Positions 9,011 to 21,423 of a stretch of DNA of 64,000 nt are shown here, one piece after another (positions within the stretch are counted from its first letter, which is position 1; the number at the start of each line of letters is the position of its first letter). Source of the DNA: Singulisphaera acidiphila DSM 18658 (lineage in GTDB: Bacteria; Planctomycetota; Planctomycetia; Isosphaerales; Isosphaeraceae). The position numbers and the translations under genes were made by a program. The stretch covers positions 6,458,744-6,522,743 of the forward strand of contig NC_019892.1 of NCBI RefSeq assembly GCF_000242455.2. The letters run 5' to 3'. The notes beneath the pieces are model-generated. The model saw nothing but the letters and a program-made list of their open reading frames with translations, had not been told where the DNA came from and ran no database searches.

Positions 9011-9331
9011 TCACGACTCGTCGTCGCCGAGATCGTCATCATCGTCGCCCGTAAAGTCGTTGCGGGCCACTCGTCTGAGTCGGACGAGCAGGGACGTGGC
9101 GTAGCGTTGGACCGCGAGTTGCTTGGTCATCACCGACTCGTCGGCCGCCGCGAGCGGAATTGCCCCGACCAGCCGATGGCACTGCGCCAAACTTTCCCAG
9201 CCGATTTTGAGGACACTCGGTGCTTTGTCGGGATTGCCTCGGACCATGCGGAGCGCTTGTCGGGCTTTCTTCAATCCGGCCTGGGCTTGGTGAAGTTGCC
9301 GCAGGGCCGTACCGGAACTCATCTCGGACAT
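9011..9331 (-). CDS. small hypothetical protein with acidic tail
   Basis: A 106-residue soluble protein I do not recognise. It is helical (LRQLHQAQAGLKKARQALRM) with a basic middle and ends in a run of aspartates (GDDDDDLGDD). The ATG at 9331 has a GAGGAGA five bases upstream, which supports real translation. It is divergent from clpS with a 117-base gap, so the two may share a control region. The helical, basic-acidic composition suggests a nucleic-acid- or protein-binding factor, but that is only inference. Confidence 0.6.
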   Translation of the reverse strand: MSEMSSGTALRQLHQAQAGLKKARQALRMVRGNPDKAPSVLKIGWESLAQCHRLVGAIPLAAADESVMTKQLAVQRYATSLLVRLRRVARNDFTGDDDDDLGDDES

Positions 9332-9371
9332 CGATTCTCCTCAACGCCGCCAGACGATAAAGCGTTGCCAT

Positions 9372-9401
9372 TTACGAAAGAGACGGCGCTCAGGATATAG
9401 T
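9372..9401 (+). promoter_or_regulatory. candidate promoter of clpS
   Basis: A TATAGT box (9396-9401, five of six to the sigma-70 consensus) lies 47 bases before the clpS start. An 18-base spacer leads back to TTACGA (three of six). It is the only such pair in the gap. Confidence 0.35.
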
Positions 9402-9448
9402 AGTCAGATCGTCCCCTTCGCTTCAATCACAAGTCCGGGAGCCGCCCG

Positions 9449-9823
9449 ATGAGCGACACCCAAGAAAACGATATGACCTTGGAAGAACCGGTTGTCACGA
9501 CGGAGACCGAACCCAAGTCAAAAACGGACACGACGACCAAGACGCGCCGTCAGCCCCCGTATCACGTCATCATTCTGAACGATGAGGAACATACCTTTGA
9601 GTATGTGATCGAGCTGCTGACGAAGCTCTTTGGCCATCCGTTGAACACGGCCACGGAGTTGACCTGGCGGATCCACAACTCGGGTCGTGCCATCGTGTAT
9701 ACGACCCACCGGGAGAAGGCCGAGCTCAAATGTGAGCAGGTCCTCGGATTCGGCGCCGATCCAAGGATGGCCATCTCCAAAGGGCCGCTCGGCTGTTACA
9801 TCGAGCCCGCGCCAATCGATTGA
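9449..9823 (+). CDS. clpS: ATP-dependent Clp protease adaptor ClpS
   Basis: A 124-residue N-end-rule adaptor that hands substrates to ClpA/ClpC. After a disordered, Thr/Glu-rich N-terminal tail of about 35 residues the ClpS core begins (PYHVIILNDEEHTFEYV). The Asn-Asp pair of the substrate pocket is present and the chain continues with THREKAELK, the ClpA-binding region. The N-tail is longer than the E. coli one, as needed to enter the translocation pore. The ATG has GGGAG eight bases upstream. The 3' end overlaps the convergent downstream gene by 28 bases. Confidence 0.9.
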   Translation: MSDTQENDMTLEEPVVTTETEPKSKTDTTTKTRRQPPYHVIILNDEEHTFEYVIELLTKLFGHPLNTATELTWRIHNSGRAIVYTTHREKAELKCEQVLGFGADPRMAISKGPLGCYIEPAPID

Positions 9824-10311
9824 ACGACGGGCATCACCCGTTCCTTGATCTCCTCGACGGACTGCTTGGCCGCGTCGCTGACATCGTTCATCGTCAGGCC
9901 AAGCGTTTCGGTTCCCAACTTGAGTGCGAAGTAGTCTTCGGCCACACCCAGGACCGCGTCGGGAATTCTGAGGACTGTGGAACCCGTGACCCGGAGCATC
10001 GGGGCGATCGTGGCAACTCCGGCAGCCACGACGGCTCCCATGGGCGCGGCCCACGGATCTTCGTCGCCATCCTCACGCATGCTCTCCATTGCGACCCAGG
10101 CCCCCGAGATGGCATGCGGGATCAACAAGGGGAGGCTTCTCCGACTCGGAACGAACCCGACCTTGTCGAGAACCATCTCCCCAATCGCTGCGGCGACCCA
10201 ATGGCTCGCGTCCGGCTTACGTTGAGCCGTCTTCAGCAGCGCGGGACCGAGCGCCGCCTTCAGTCCGCTGAGAACCGCCAGCTTCATTGCCTTCTCAAAC
10301 GAGGCCGTCAT
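9796..10311 (-). CDS. hypothetical protein (DUF4126-like)
   Basis: A 171-residue protein with helical, Ala/Gly-rich segments (LSGLKAALGPALL, AAPMGAVVAAGVATIAP) that resemble membrane-associated DUF4126-type proteins; this assignment is tentative. A SHWVAAAIGEMVLDKVGF segment near the N-terminus and a helix at the C-terminus (KQSVEEIKERVMPVVQSI) are further visible features. GGAGGA stands eight bases before the ATG, a strong ribosome binding site. Its last 28 bases overlap the end of clpS on the other strand, so the two mRNAs would be complementary at their 3' ends. Confidence 0.62.
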   Translation of the reverse strand: MTASFEKAMKLAVLSGLKAALGPALLKTAQRKPDASHWVAAAIGEMVLDKVGFVPSRRSLPLLIPHAISGAWVAMESMREDGDEDPWAAPMGAVVAAGVATIAPMLRVTGSTVLRIPDAVLGVAEDYFALKLGTETLGLTMNDVSDAAKQSVEEIKERVMPVVQSIGAGSM

Positions 10312-10441
10312 GATTGCTTCCTCCAGATCGAGCCAGGAGACTCAAGCCGAACGCGGACGATGAACCTGGTCATCGTCTCGTGCGTCGGCGATTGATTAGG
10401 CACGACATGCAAGAGGCGGGCCGTCAGCTGAGATTTTCCTC

Positions 10442-11311
10442 TCAGGAGGCGGCGATGGCAGCGGGAACGCCGCTTTGGATATCGGGGAAGGTCAGCTCCA
10501 CCTGGAGCTCAGACCGGATCCGCCGATTTGAGATCCGCTTGTTTGATTCCTCTCGCGCGGCAGCCGGGTTGTCCGGAGTCAAGGCGGTAAACCGAGGGGG
10601 GGCGATCCCCAGCAGGGTCGTGACGAGGTTGTAGAACTCCTTGCGCTCGGCCGGACGATCGTCGCTCACGTGGTAGATTCGGCCGGGTTCGCCCCGATCG
10701 AGGGTGGCGACCGCCAAGCTTGCGGCGTCGTCGATGTGGATCAGGTTGAGAAACTTGGTCGGGTCGCCGGTGATCGGCTCGTTTCGTGCCAGGCTCGCCT
10801 TGCGCGGAATCCGATGGGGACCGTACAGGCCGGAACAGCGGATCACGACGGGATTCAGGTTCCGTCCCGGCCCCAGACGTCGCGTGACCGCTTCGGCGTC
10901 GAGGCAGACGCGGCCGGATTCGTGGGCCGGCTCGGCGGCATCGTCCTCGAAGATCCAGCCCCCGTCGTTACGGCCGTAGACTCCGGTGGAGCTCACATAG
11001 ACGAACTGGTCGGGGGTCCCTGGGAAGTGCTCGAGAAAGTTGCGGACCCCTTCGACGTAGACCGTCCGCATTGAGTCGGCACCCGACCGGTCGAAGCCGA
11101 CACAGTAGAGCACGCGGTCGACGTCGGGCAGGGCCGCCAGTGAGTCGGTCGCGAGCACGTTCGCGATCACCGGTTCGATACCCGCTTCCAGCAGGCTCGC
11201 TGCGCGGGCGGGGGAGCGAACCGTGCCGTAGACGGTTTCGCCCCGGGCCGCCAGGAGCTTGCCGGCGCGCTGGCCAAGATAGCCGCAACCGACGATCAGA
11301 GTACGGCTCAA
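10442..11311 (-). CDS. NAD(P)-dependent SDR, YeeZ-like
   Basis: A 289-residue atypical SDR. The nucleotide-binding motif IVGCGYLGQRAG is at residues 6-17. It reads GCGYLG rather than the extended-SDR GxxGxxG, which places it in the atypical YeeZ-like group. The middle has VYVSSTGVYG, and HIDDAASL recalls the NAD-sugar epimerase fold, but the classical YxxxK pair is not evident. Translation starts at a TTG whose TTGA overlaps the ruvX stop by four bases, with GAGGAGGAG just before it, so it is coupled to ruvX. The substrate is unknown. Confidence 0.78.
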   Translation of the reverse strand: MSRTLIVGCGYLGQRAGKLLAARGETVYGTVRSPARAASLLEAGIEPVIANVLATDSLAALPDVDRVLYCVGFDRSGADSMRTVYVEGVRNFLEHFPGTPDQFVYVSSTGVYGRNDGGWIFEDDAAEPAHESGRVCLDAEAVTRRLGPGRNLNPVVIRCSGLYGPHRIPRKASLARNEPITGDPTKFLNLIHIDDAASLAVATLDRGEPGRIYHVSDDRPAERKEFYNLVTTLLGIAPPRFTALTPDNPAAAREESNKRISNRRIRSELQVELTFPDIQSGVPAAIAAS

Positions 11312-11787
11312 GACTCCTCCTCGACATCAACATCAACAGGGTCGGCCAGAGGGGTGGCCGGCAGTTCGGTCTCGGGACAGCCGGCGTCGAGGTAGTTCTG
11401 GAGCAGGATCTGTGCGGCGAGCATGTCGCGGTAGCCTTTTCGTTTGTGCCGCTTCATGCCGATGGCGATGAGGGCGTCTTCCGCTTCGGACGACGTGTAG
11501 CGTTCGTCGTAGTAGAGGACCGGCAGGCCCGTCGCATTGGCGATCCAGGTGCCGAAGGTTCGCGCCTTGGAGGCCGACGTTCCCTCGCGCCCCCCGGTGT
11601 GTAGGGGGAGTCCGATCACGATCCGATCCACCTCGTGTTCGCTCACCAGGTTCTTATAGTGGCGCGCGTCTTGTGCGAGGTCGGTCCGCTCGTGGACTTC
11701 GAGCGGGGTGGCGATCATCCGCCTCGGATCACTGACCGCGGCTCCGACCCGCTTGGTACCGAAATCGAGGCCAAGAATCCGGGGCAT
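11308..11787 (-). CDS. ruvX: putative pre-16S rRNA nuclease, RuvX/YqgF
   Basis: A 159-residue RNase H-fold protein of the YqgF/RuvX family, which trims 16S rRNA precursors; in some bacteria it has been described as a Holliday-junction resolvase. The first catalytic Asp is in GLDFGTKRVG (residues 5-14), the second strand ends in VIGLPLHTGG, and the last active-site residues are in YYDERYTSSEAE. The ATG at 11787 has GGAG eight bases upstream. It forms a two-gene operon with the SDR through a 4-base overlap. An acidic C-terminal tail (DVDVEEES) follows the domain. Confidence 0.9.
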   Translation of the reverse strand: MPRILGLDFGTKRVGAAVSDPRRMIATPLEVHERTDLAQDARHYKNLVSEHEVDRIVIGLPLHTGGREGTSASKARTFGTWIANATGLPVLYYDERYTSSEAEDALIAIGMKRHKRKGYRDMLAAQILLQNYLDAGCPETELPATPLADPVDVDVEEES

Positions 11788-11884
11788 GACCGACTCCGAA
11801 CACGAGGAATGACCTGAAAAATGAACCGGCCAAGCCTCGTGCTAGCATGTTTTCCTGAGTGGTGATGTAGCCGGCAGGCTCCGA

Positions 11885-12964
11885 TCAAAGCAGTGACCCG
11901 AAACCGCCTTTATCCAGGCCTTCGACGAGCGCTTTGAGCTTATCGAGCTGGTCTTTTCGGGCGACCAGGGTCGCGCCTCCGGACTGGACGATGACCAGGT
12001 CATCCACACCCAGGGTCGCGATCACTCCCCCATCGTCGGAGACGATGATACTGCCCGTCGTGTCGTTGGCGAAGACCTTCCCCTGGGTCGTGTTCCCCTG
12101 GTCGTCCGGTGGGACGAGGGCGGTCAGGGCCCGCCAGTCACCGACGTCGTTCCAGTCGTAGACGACTTCGAGGACCCGGACGTTGGTCGCCTTCTCCATG
12201 ACCGCCTTGTCGATCGGCACCTTCTCCATCAGCGGGTATTCGCGGGCGACCGTCTCTTCCTCGTCGGCCGTGCCGAGCGCCTGGCCGACGCGGTCGAGCG
12301 CGGCGGCGAGGACCGGACGATGGGTCTGCAAAGCGTCGAGGATGGCGCGGGCCCGCCAGACGAAGATGCCCGAGTTCCAGGCGAACCGCCCTTCGGCGAG
12401 GAATCGTTCGGCGGTTTCCCGATCCGGCTTTTCGCGAAACTGAGCCACCCGATGGAGTGCGATCCCCGCTTTCGAGGGGAGCGCTTCGCCCCTCTCGATG
12501 TATCCGTAGCCCGTCTCGGGGTGAGTCGGCTTGATGCCGAAGGTGACGAACGCCGAGGGATCGGCGTCGATTACGGAGACCGCCGCGCTGACGGTTGTAA
12601 GAAACTTTTCGCGAGGCTCGATCACGTGGTCGGCCGGCATGACGATCATCGTGCCGTCGGCGTCTTTCCGGGCCACGATCTCGGCGGCCAGCCCGACGCA
12701 AGGGCCGGTATCGCGCGGACAGGGCTCGGCGACCACGTTCTCGGGGGGAAGTTGGGGCAACTGCGCGCGGACCGCGTCGGCCTGGTCGCTGCCGGTGATA
12801 ATCAGGGTCCGCTCGGGGGTGACCAGCGGGGCGATCCGGGCGACGGTCTGTTGGAGCATCGTTGCGTCACCGTAGAGGCGAAGCAACTGTTTGGGGCGGT
12901 TGCGTCGGCTCTTGGGCCAGAAGCGGGTCCCACTTCCTCCGGCCATGACCACAGCGTGAAGCAT
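11885..12964 (-). CDS. manC: mannose-1-phosphate guanylyltransferase
   Basis: A 359-residue sugar-nucleotide pyrophosphorylase that makes GDP-mannose from mannose-1-phosphate and GTP. The nucleotide-binding signature MAGGSGTRFWPKSR stands at residues 6-19, and the sugar-phosphate motif is FREKP near 180. The start at 12964 (MLHAVVMAGG) has AGGAGA upstream; the open frame continues to 13042 but those residues look like leader sequence. It lacks the C-terminal cupin isomerase domain of the bifunctional ManC/AlgA type, so its length matches the monofunctional group. It lies downstream of a second pyrophosphorylase, so both may feed cell-surface glycan synthesis. Confidence 0.88.
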   Translation of the reverse strand: MLHAVVMAGGSGTRFWPKSRRNRPKQLLRLYGDATMLQQTVARIAPLVTPERTLIITGSDQADAVRAQLPQLPPENVVAEPCPRDTGPCVGLAAEIVARKDADGTMIVMPADHVIEPREKFLTTVSAAVSVIDADPSAFVTFGIKPTHPETGYGYIERGEALPSKAGIALHRVAQFREKPDRETAERFLAEGRFAWNSGIFVWRARAILDALQTHRPVLAAALDRVGQALGTADEEETVAREYPLMEKVPIDKAVMEKATNVRVLEVVYDWNDVGDWRALTALVPPDDQGNTTQGKVFANDTTGSIIVSDDGGVIATLGVDDLVIVQSGGATLVARKDQLDKLKALVEGLDKGGFGSLL

Positions 12965-13058
12965 CGCGACTCTGTTCTCCTGGTGCTCGGCGGTCCAGCG
13001 AAACCATAACAAAGGAGACGACGAGCCTTCGCCGTCTCTCAAAAAAAAGGGCGGGCGA

Positions 13059-14489
13059 CTATCGCAAGTAGAGCGGCCCGTCGATCACCAGACCTGGGCT
13101 GACCTTGGACTTCAGTTCTTCGGCGTCGAGCGCGAACAAGGGGCTGACCTCGATTCCGAACGGGACCGAGCCGTCGTTGCGGCGCGGGACCCGGACCCCC
13201 GAACTCTCGAGCCAGCCCGCGAACAGGTCGCTCATCCGCTGGCGGACCGTGGCTGGTGAATCGGGACCGGTGGCATTCTTCAGCGGCTCGAACTCGACTG
13301 CGCGATCGGTCTCGACCAACGTCCATCGCCTGGCCTGAGGGAGGGCGTCGAAGATAAACCGCTCGAATTTGACGGCGTTCGGCGTCTCAGGCTGCACGAG
13401 TTTGCCCGAGTCATCGATGAACGAAACCTTCTTGATCGCACGATGGAAGGGGAGCTGAAGGCCGCCGTCGACCACCAGCCGCTCGATGAACTCGCGTTCC
13501 AGGATGTGGACGGCGATGCTCCCCGCCCACAGCGCGAGGCTTCCGTCTGGCTCGCGCCGTTCGGCCAACTCGGTCGGGAGGTCAGAATACTCGATGACTT
13601 GCGGATGTCCGTCCACGCGGACCACGACGCCGACCTTCTCGTCGGGGGCGAGCTTCTCGATCACCTTGAACGAGAGCTCGGCGTCGGCTTCGCGGTGCAG
13701 GCCGAGGAACGCGGGGTCGGCGATCTGAACCAGCGGGTTATCCACCTGGAAGTAGAAGAGTGTTCGGATACCCCGCTCGCGAAGCTCGTCGAGGCAGCTC
13801 GGTGAGCCGTCGGCGGGGCGGGCGGCCAGCGCGGTCAAGGTGCCGCCGTGGCCGTCGGGGCTCAAGGCGAGATGCCCCTTTGCGGCGAGCAGGATTTGCC
13901 CTGTGGTTTGATCCACGGCGGGCAACTGCCCTTGCACGAAGAAGCGGACGTGGTCGAGCCCGAAGTTATCGTGCTCGGCGAAAAAACGCGCCGTCGCCTC
14001 GTGGTTCTCCGGGCTGGTCATGATGTAGAGCGGTAATGGCTTGCCGTGACGGCGGCCCATCGCGACGATCTTTTCAGCGTGGATCTGGAACAGGCTTGCG
14101 CCTGAGACGGATCCGATGGCATACGTTCCCTTGGGGCCCTCGAATCCGAGCCGGGTCCCCGAACCCCCCGCCACGATCACGACGCCAACTTCACCGGCGG
14201 CCAGGGCGTTGTCGCCAATTTCGGCCACGTGCCGGCGAGCCACCCGTTCCCCGTCCGTTTTCGGGAGTCTGAAGACCTCGATCGGCTCGACTTGCTCAGG
14301 AGGGATGGACGCCGGTTGGTCCGCCTTGACCATCTGCGCGATCAGGGTGTCGACCTGATCCAGATCGATGCTGTTGATCTCGGAAACGAGCGCCGCTTGT
14401 GCGGCCGGCCCGAGGTCATCCCACCACCTCAGCAAGGAGTCCTGCCCGTGCCGTGCCAGGCGTTCGACGAGCGATCGATCTGGGGCCAT
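13059..14489 (-). CDS. UDP-sugar pyrophosphorylase (UDPGP type 1, UAP1-like)
   Basis: A 476-residue UTP:sugar-1-phosphate uridylyltransferase. The GT-A-like nucleotide motif VVIVAGGSGTRLGFEGPKG lies near residues 103-121, with LPLYIMTS next and the metal/substrate strand YFQVDNPLV near 245. It resembles eukaryotic-type UDP-N-acetylhexosamine pyrophosphorylases (UAP1) more than bacterial GlmU or GalU. The substrate may be GlcNAc-1-P or glucose-1-P. The ATG at 14489 (MAPDRSLVERL) has GGGAG upstream; a TTG at 14507 is possible. The manC-like gene follows 95 bases downstream on the same strand, so an operon for nucleotide sugars is likely. Confidence 0.85.
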   Translation of the reverse strand: MAPDRSLVERLARHGQDSLLRWWDDLGPAAQAALVSEINSIDLDQVDTLIAQMVKADQPASIPPEQVEPIEVFRLPKTDGERVARRHVAEIGDNALAAGEVGVVIVAGGSGTRLGFEGPKGTYAIGSVSGASLFQIHAEKIVAMGRRHGKPLPLYIMTSPENHEATARFFAEHDNFGLDHVRFFVQGQLPAVDQTTGQILLAAKGHLALSPDGHGGTLTALAARPADGSPSCLDELRERGIRTLFYFQVDNPLVQIADPAFLGLHREADAELSFKVIEKLAPDEKVGVVVRVDGHPQVIEYSDLPTELAERREPDGSLALWAGSIAVHILEREFIERLVVDGGLQLPFHRAIKKVSFIDDSGKLVQPETPNAVKFERFIFDALPQARRWTLVETDRAVEFEPLKNATGPDSPATVRQRMSDLFAGWLESSGVRVPRRNDGSVPFGIEVSPLFALDAEELKSKVSPGLVIDGPLYLR

Positions 14490-14576
14490 TTCGCGCCTAA
14501 CTCCCAAACGGCCAAGCGAGTTCCGACCACCCCTCAGTAGCGTTGAGGCGGCTTGGAACTTCGGTGGCGACTCTTC

Positions 14577-15362
14577 TCAGAACTCCAAAGTCAGCCCATC
14601 GTAGGCCAAAGCGACTTTGGGGGGCAAGGTCGTCTCGGTTGGTCCGTGGTCGAAGCCGTGCGAGAGGTGAGTCAAGAAGGTCCGTCCCGGTCGCAGACGC
14701 TCGACGACGCCCAGCGCTTGCTCGAGACAGAAGTGCGTCGGGTGCGGCTCGTGTCTTAGGGCATCGAGGATCAAGGTGTCGAGCCCTTCGAGCAACGGCC
14801 AGCTTTCGTCGGGGATCCGGCTCACGTCGGTGCAATAGGCCAAGTTGCCGATCCGGAACCCAAGAACCTGGAACCGGCCGTGCTCGAGCCGGAGGGGCAA
14901 CACGTTTTGGCCCAAGACCTGAAACGGGACCCCGGGCGCGACCCGCTCGAACTGGAGCTTGGGGACGTAACCAGGCGGTAACGTCGTGGCCTTCTCGACG
15001 AACGCATAGTGGAAGACCGTGCGAATGCTCGCCTCGGTCTCGGCCTCGCAGTAGACCGGTACCGGTCCTCCCAGATACTTCGGGAAGAGCCGGGCGTCGT
15101 CGAGCCCGAAGAGATGATCGGCGTGATTGTGTGTGTACGCGATCGCATCCACTTTGCGAATTTTCTCGCGGAGCAGTTGGAGACGCATCTCCGGAGTGGT
15201 GTCGATCAAGAGGTTCCCGAGCGGGAATGAGAGCAGGACGCTGGGGCGCGTCCGTTGATTGCGGGGGTCATTCGATGTGCAGACCGCGCACTCGCAGCCA
15301 AAGACCGGTACGCCTGTCGATGTGCCGCTGCCGAGAAACACAAGCCGTCGAGGGGCCGTCAC
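14577..15362 (-). CDS. MBL-fold metallo-hydrolase, PhnP-like
   Basis: A 261-residue metallo-beta-lactamase-fold hydrolase. The opening strand VFLGSGTSTGVPVFG is followed by a Cys pair and DPRNQRTRPS, the zinc-knuckle region known from the PhnP group. The metal motif is THNHADH, with the later His in LTHLSHGFDHG. Family members cleave cyclic phosphodiesters; the substrate here is not known and no phosphonate genes are nearby. I place the start at the GTG at 15362 (six bases after GGTGGAG); a GTG at 15374, after GGGAGG, or an ATG at 15431 are alternatives. The frame stays open far upstream, across the secA antisense strand, which I regard as chance. Confidence 0.83.
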   Translation of the reverse strand: MTAPRRLVFLGSGTSTGVPVFGCECAVCTSNDPRNQRTRPSVLLSFPLGNLLIDTTPEMRLQLLREKIRKVDAIAYTHNHADHLFGLDDARLFPKYLGGPVPVYCEAETEASIRTVFHYAFVEKATTLPPGYVPKLQFERVAPGVPFQVLGQNVLPLRLEHGRFQVLGFRIGNLAYCTDVSRIPDESWPLLEGLDTLILDALRHEPHPTHFCLEQALGVVERLRPGRTFLTHLSHGFDHGPTETTLPPKVALAYDGLTLEF

Positions 15363-15561
15363 CAATTGCTCCACCGATCTGGTACCTCCCAAGGGGTCTT
15401 CGCCGCCGTTCCCGAAGCAGGTGCGGCCCATTGTACGGAGGTTGGGACCAGGCTTCGACATCAGTATGGACTTGAACCGGCGAACTCGTTGGCGAAATCT
15501 TCGCGTTTGGTTGTCCGTTGAACCGTAAGACATCCCTGAAATGGCGCAGAAAGCGTCGATG

Positions 15562-15590
15562 TTGACGGTGTTCTCGGCCTGATGTAAGAT
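15562..15590 (+). promoter_or_regulatory. sigma-70-type promoter of secA
   Basis: TTGACG (15562-15567), a 17-base spacer and TAAGAT (15585-15590) lie about 60 bases before the secA start. This is the best sigma-70-like pair I found in the window. Confidence 0.55.
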
Positions 15591-15650
15591 CGGCAGTACA
15601 CTTGACTTATTGCGACTATTCCGAATCCACGGCGCAAGGCGAACTTGGCA

Positions 15651-19274
<3,624 letters not shown>

Positions 19275-19318
19275 GCGTCGATGATGACGTGTCGAAGGTA
19301 GACCCACCTCGGCTCGAT

Positions 19319-19342
19319 GCCGCGCCACAGTCCTGGCGCGGC
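19319..19342 (+). terminator. hairpin after secA
   Basis: A 9-bp GC-rich stem (19319-19327 with 19334-19342) and a 6-base loop begin 45 bases after the secA stop, with no T-run. It may end the secA transcript. The rest of the gap 19275-19588 shows nothing I can name. Confidence 0.4.
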
Positions 19343-19588
19343 GTTCGGGCCGAGATCTTCTGGGGTGAGACAACGCATCTCGTCTCAGGGATGGAAGTTG
19401 GAGAGCGGGGTAGGGTATCGAGCCATCAACGCTCAGGGCTTGGTTGATGGCGCTGGCTCGGCATGATTGGCTGTGGCGACCCACATTGCGGTCGTTTGAC
19501 AATGGCTGGGCACGCCACTTGCTCTCTTCGTCAGTTTTCGGCCAGTCGCGTTGCTGTCCGTACCGTGGTAAGGGAAAGGATTCCCCCC

Positions 19589-20896
19589 ATGCCGCTTTTG
19601 CTGAACGTGCTCTACCTGATCATTCTTCTGGCTTGCTCGCCGGTCCTGCTGCTCCGTGCCTTTCGCGCGGGCAAGTATCGCGAGGGTTGGGCCGAGAAGG
19701 TTTTGGGGAGGGCACCGCTCCGGATCGGCGACGGTCCTTGCCTCTGGTTCCACGCGGTCAGCGTTGGCGAAGTGCTGCTGCTCAGGCCGATCGTCGAGGA
19801 GTTAGCGCGCAGGCGGCCGGGATGGGGCGTGGTGGTCTCGACCACAACGAACACCGGGTTGGCCGTGGCTCGTCGGACCTTCCCCGACCTGGTCACCTTC
19901 TACGCGCCGCTCGACTTTAGCTGGGCCACTCGCCAGGCGCTTTCGCGGGTTCGGCCGACCGTTCTCGCCTTGGTGGAACTCGAGCTGTGGCCCAACCTCG
20001 TATGGTCGGCGAAGCAAGCCGGAGCGCGGGTGGCGATTGTCAACGGCCGCCTGAGCCATCGCAGTCATCGCGGCTATCGACGGCTTCGAGGCCCGCTCGG
20101 ACCGACGCTCCGCAGGCTGGACACGGTGGCCGTCCAGAATGACGAGTATGCGGAGCGATTCGAGGATCTGGGGATCCCTCGCCAGCGGATTCGGGTCACC
20201 GGCTCGATTAAGTATGACGGCTTGGAGACCGACCGGAACAACCCGCAGACCCTTGCGCTTCGGCGGGAACTCGGGCTGTCCGCGTCCGACCTCGTCTTCG
20301 TGGCGGGGAGTACGATGGAGGGGGAAGAGGCGGCGGCACTCGCCGCTTATCGGGCCGCGCGGTTGAGACACCCTCGGCTTCGCCTGGTGATTGTCCCTCG
20401 CCATGCCGAGCGATTTGAAAAGGTTGCCGCCTGGCTCAGGCAACTCGGCGAGCCCGTGCTGCAGCGGAGCCAGTCGTATGTCTTGAGGTCGAAGATCGAC
20501 CCGCCGCCGGTCATCCTGGTCGACTCGATGGGCGAACTTTCGGCGATCTGGGGTCTGGCCGACGTTGCGTTCGTGGGAGGCAGTCTGCTCCCCGGTCGTG
20601 GTGGACAAAACATGATGGAGCCGGTTGCCTTTGGTTCTTCCGTGTTGTTCGGACGCTACACGGCGAACTTCCGTGAGACCGTCGAGCAGTTGCTTGCAAG
20701 GGGAGGCGCCCTCCAGGTCGGCGATGCCGCGGAATTGACCGAGGCCTTGATCGCCGATCTGGACGACCCGGAAACGGCCGCTATGCGCGGCGCGGCGGGA
20801 CGAGCCTACGTCATGGCACAGTACGGCGCGTCGACCCGTACACTTGTTGAGCTCGATCGGCTCGTCGAATCACCGATGCTTGAAAAGATCGCCTGA
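19589..20896 (+). CDS. waaA: 3-deoxy-D-manno-octulosonic-acid (Kdo) transferase
   Basis: A 435-residue GT-B glycosyltransferase that adds Kdo from CMP-Kdo to lipid A precursors at the inner membrane. An N-terminal anchor helix (LLNVLYLIILLACSPVLLL) is followed by FHAVSVGEV, the catalytic Glu region ALVELELWPN near residue 130, and the CMP-binding GGSLLPGRGGQNMMEP near 335. The ATG at 19589 has AAGGA about nine bases before it; the open frame upstream (from 19463) is not needed. Its presence implies Kdo-containing LPS in this organism. Confidence 0.92.
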   Translation: MPLLLNVLYLIILLACSPVLLLRAFRAGKYREGWAEKVLGRAPLRIGDGPCLWFHAVSVGEVLLLRPIVEELARRRPGWGVVVSTTTNTGLAVARRTFPDLVTFYAPLDFSWATRQALSRVRPTVLALVELELWPNLVWSAKQAGARVAIVNGRLSHRSHRGYRRLRGPLGPTLRRLDTVAVQNDEYAERFEDLGIPRQRIRVTGSIKYDGLETDRNNPQTLALRRELGLSASDLVFVAGSTMEGEEAAALAAYRAARLRHPRLRLVIVPRHAERFEKVAAWLRQLGEPVLQRSQSYVLRSKIDPPPVILVDSMGELSAIWGLADVAFVGGSLLPGRGGQNMMEPVAFGSSVLFGRYTANFRETVEQLLARGGALQVGDAAELTEALIADLDDPETAAMRGAAGRAYVMAQYGASTRTLVELDRLVESPMLEKIA

Positions 20897-21024
20897 GGCT
20901 TTGTGGGGCCTGGCGGAAAACTCTTGGCGGGACTTCCACGCCTGGTTGTGGGACCCGCACGGCTATGGTACGCTCGGTTCCCTTCGCCGTCTCGGTGAGG
21001 AACAACCTGAAACGGGAGAACGAC

Positions 21025-21423
21025 ATGAGTGAAAAAGACGTGCCCGAAGGGGCGGTTGCATCGCAACAGCCGAATCAGCAAGTGACGACCGAAGTGGTCG
21101 TCGACGATTCGGGGACGTTACCGTCGTACTCGAATTTCTGCCGGGTTACGGCGACGCCCGAGGAAGTCATTCTCGACTTCGGCCTGAATCCTCAGCCGTT
21201 CGCGACCGGACGTCAGGACGTCAAGGCGAACCAGCGAATCGTCATGAACTTCTACACGGCCAAGCGACTCTTGACCGCGCTCGGAATGACGATTCAGCGG
21301 CACGAGCAGACCTTCGGCTCGATTGAACTGGACGTCCGCCGACGAGCGGGTACGGCCCAGCAGCAGTTTGCGCAGAGCCAGGGCCGTCCTCCGGGTACTG
21401 GTCCCCAAGGGGTCGTTGAGTAA
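21025..21423 (+). CDS. DUF3467 family protein
   Basis: A 132-residue soluble protein of the DUF3467 family, whose function is unknown. After a polar N-terminus the conserved core reads YSNFCRVTATPEEVILDFG, then QRIVMNFYTAKRLLTALG, the pattern of the family. A Gln/Gly-rich tail (FAQSQGRPPGTGPQG) follows. GGGAGA lies six bases before the ATG at 21025; an earlier in-frame start at 20965 lacks one. It follows waaA by 128 bases on the same strand. Confidence 0.82.
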   Translation: MSEKDVPEGAVASQQPNQQVTTEVVVDDSGTLPSYSNFCRVTATPEEVILDFGLNPQPFATGRQDVKANQRIVMNFYTAKRLLTALGMTIQRHEQTFGSIELDVRRRAGTAQQQFAQSQGRPPGTGPQGVVE

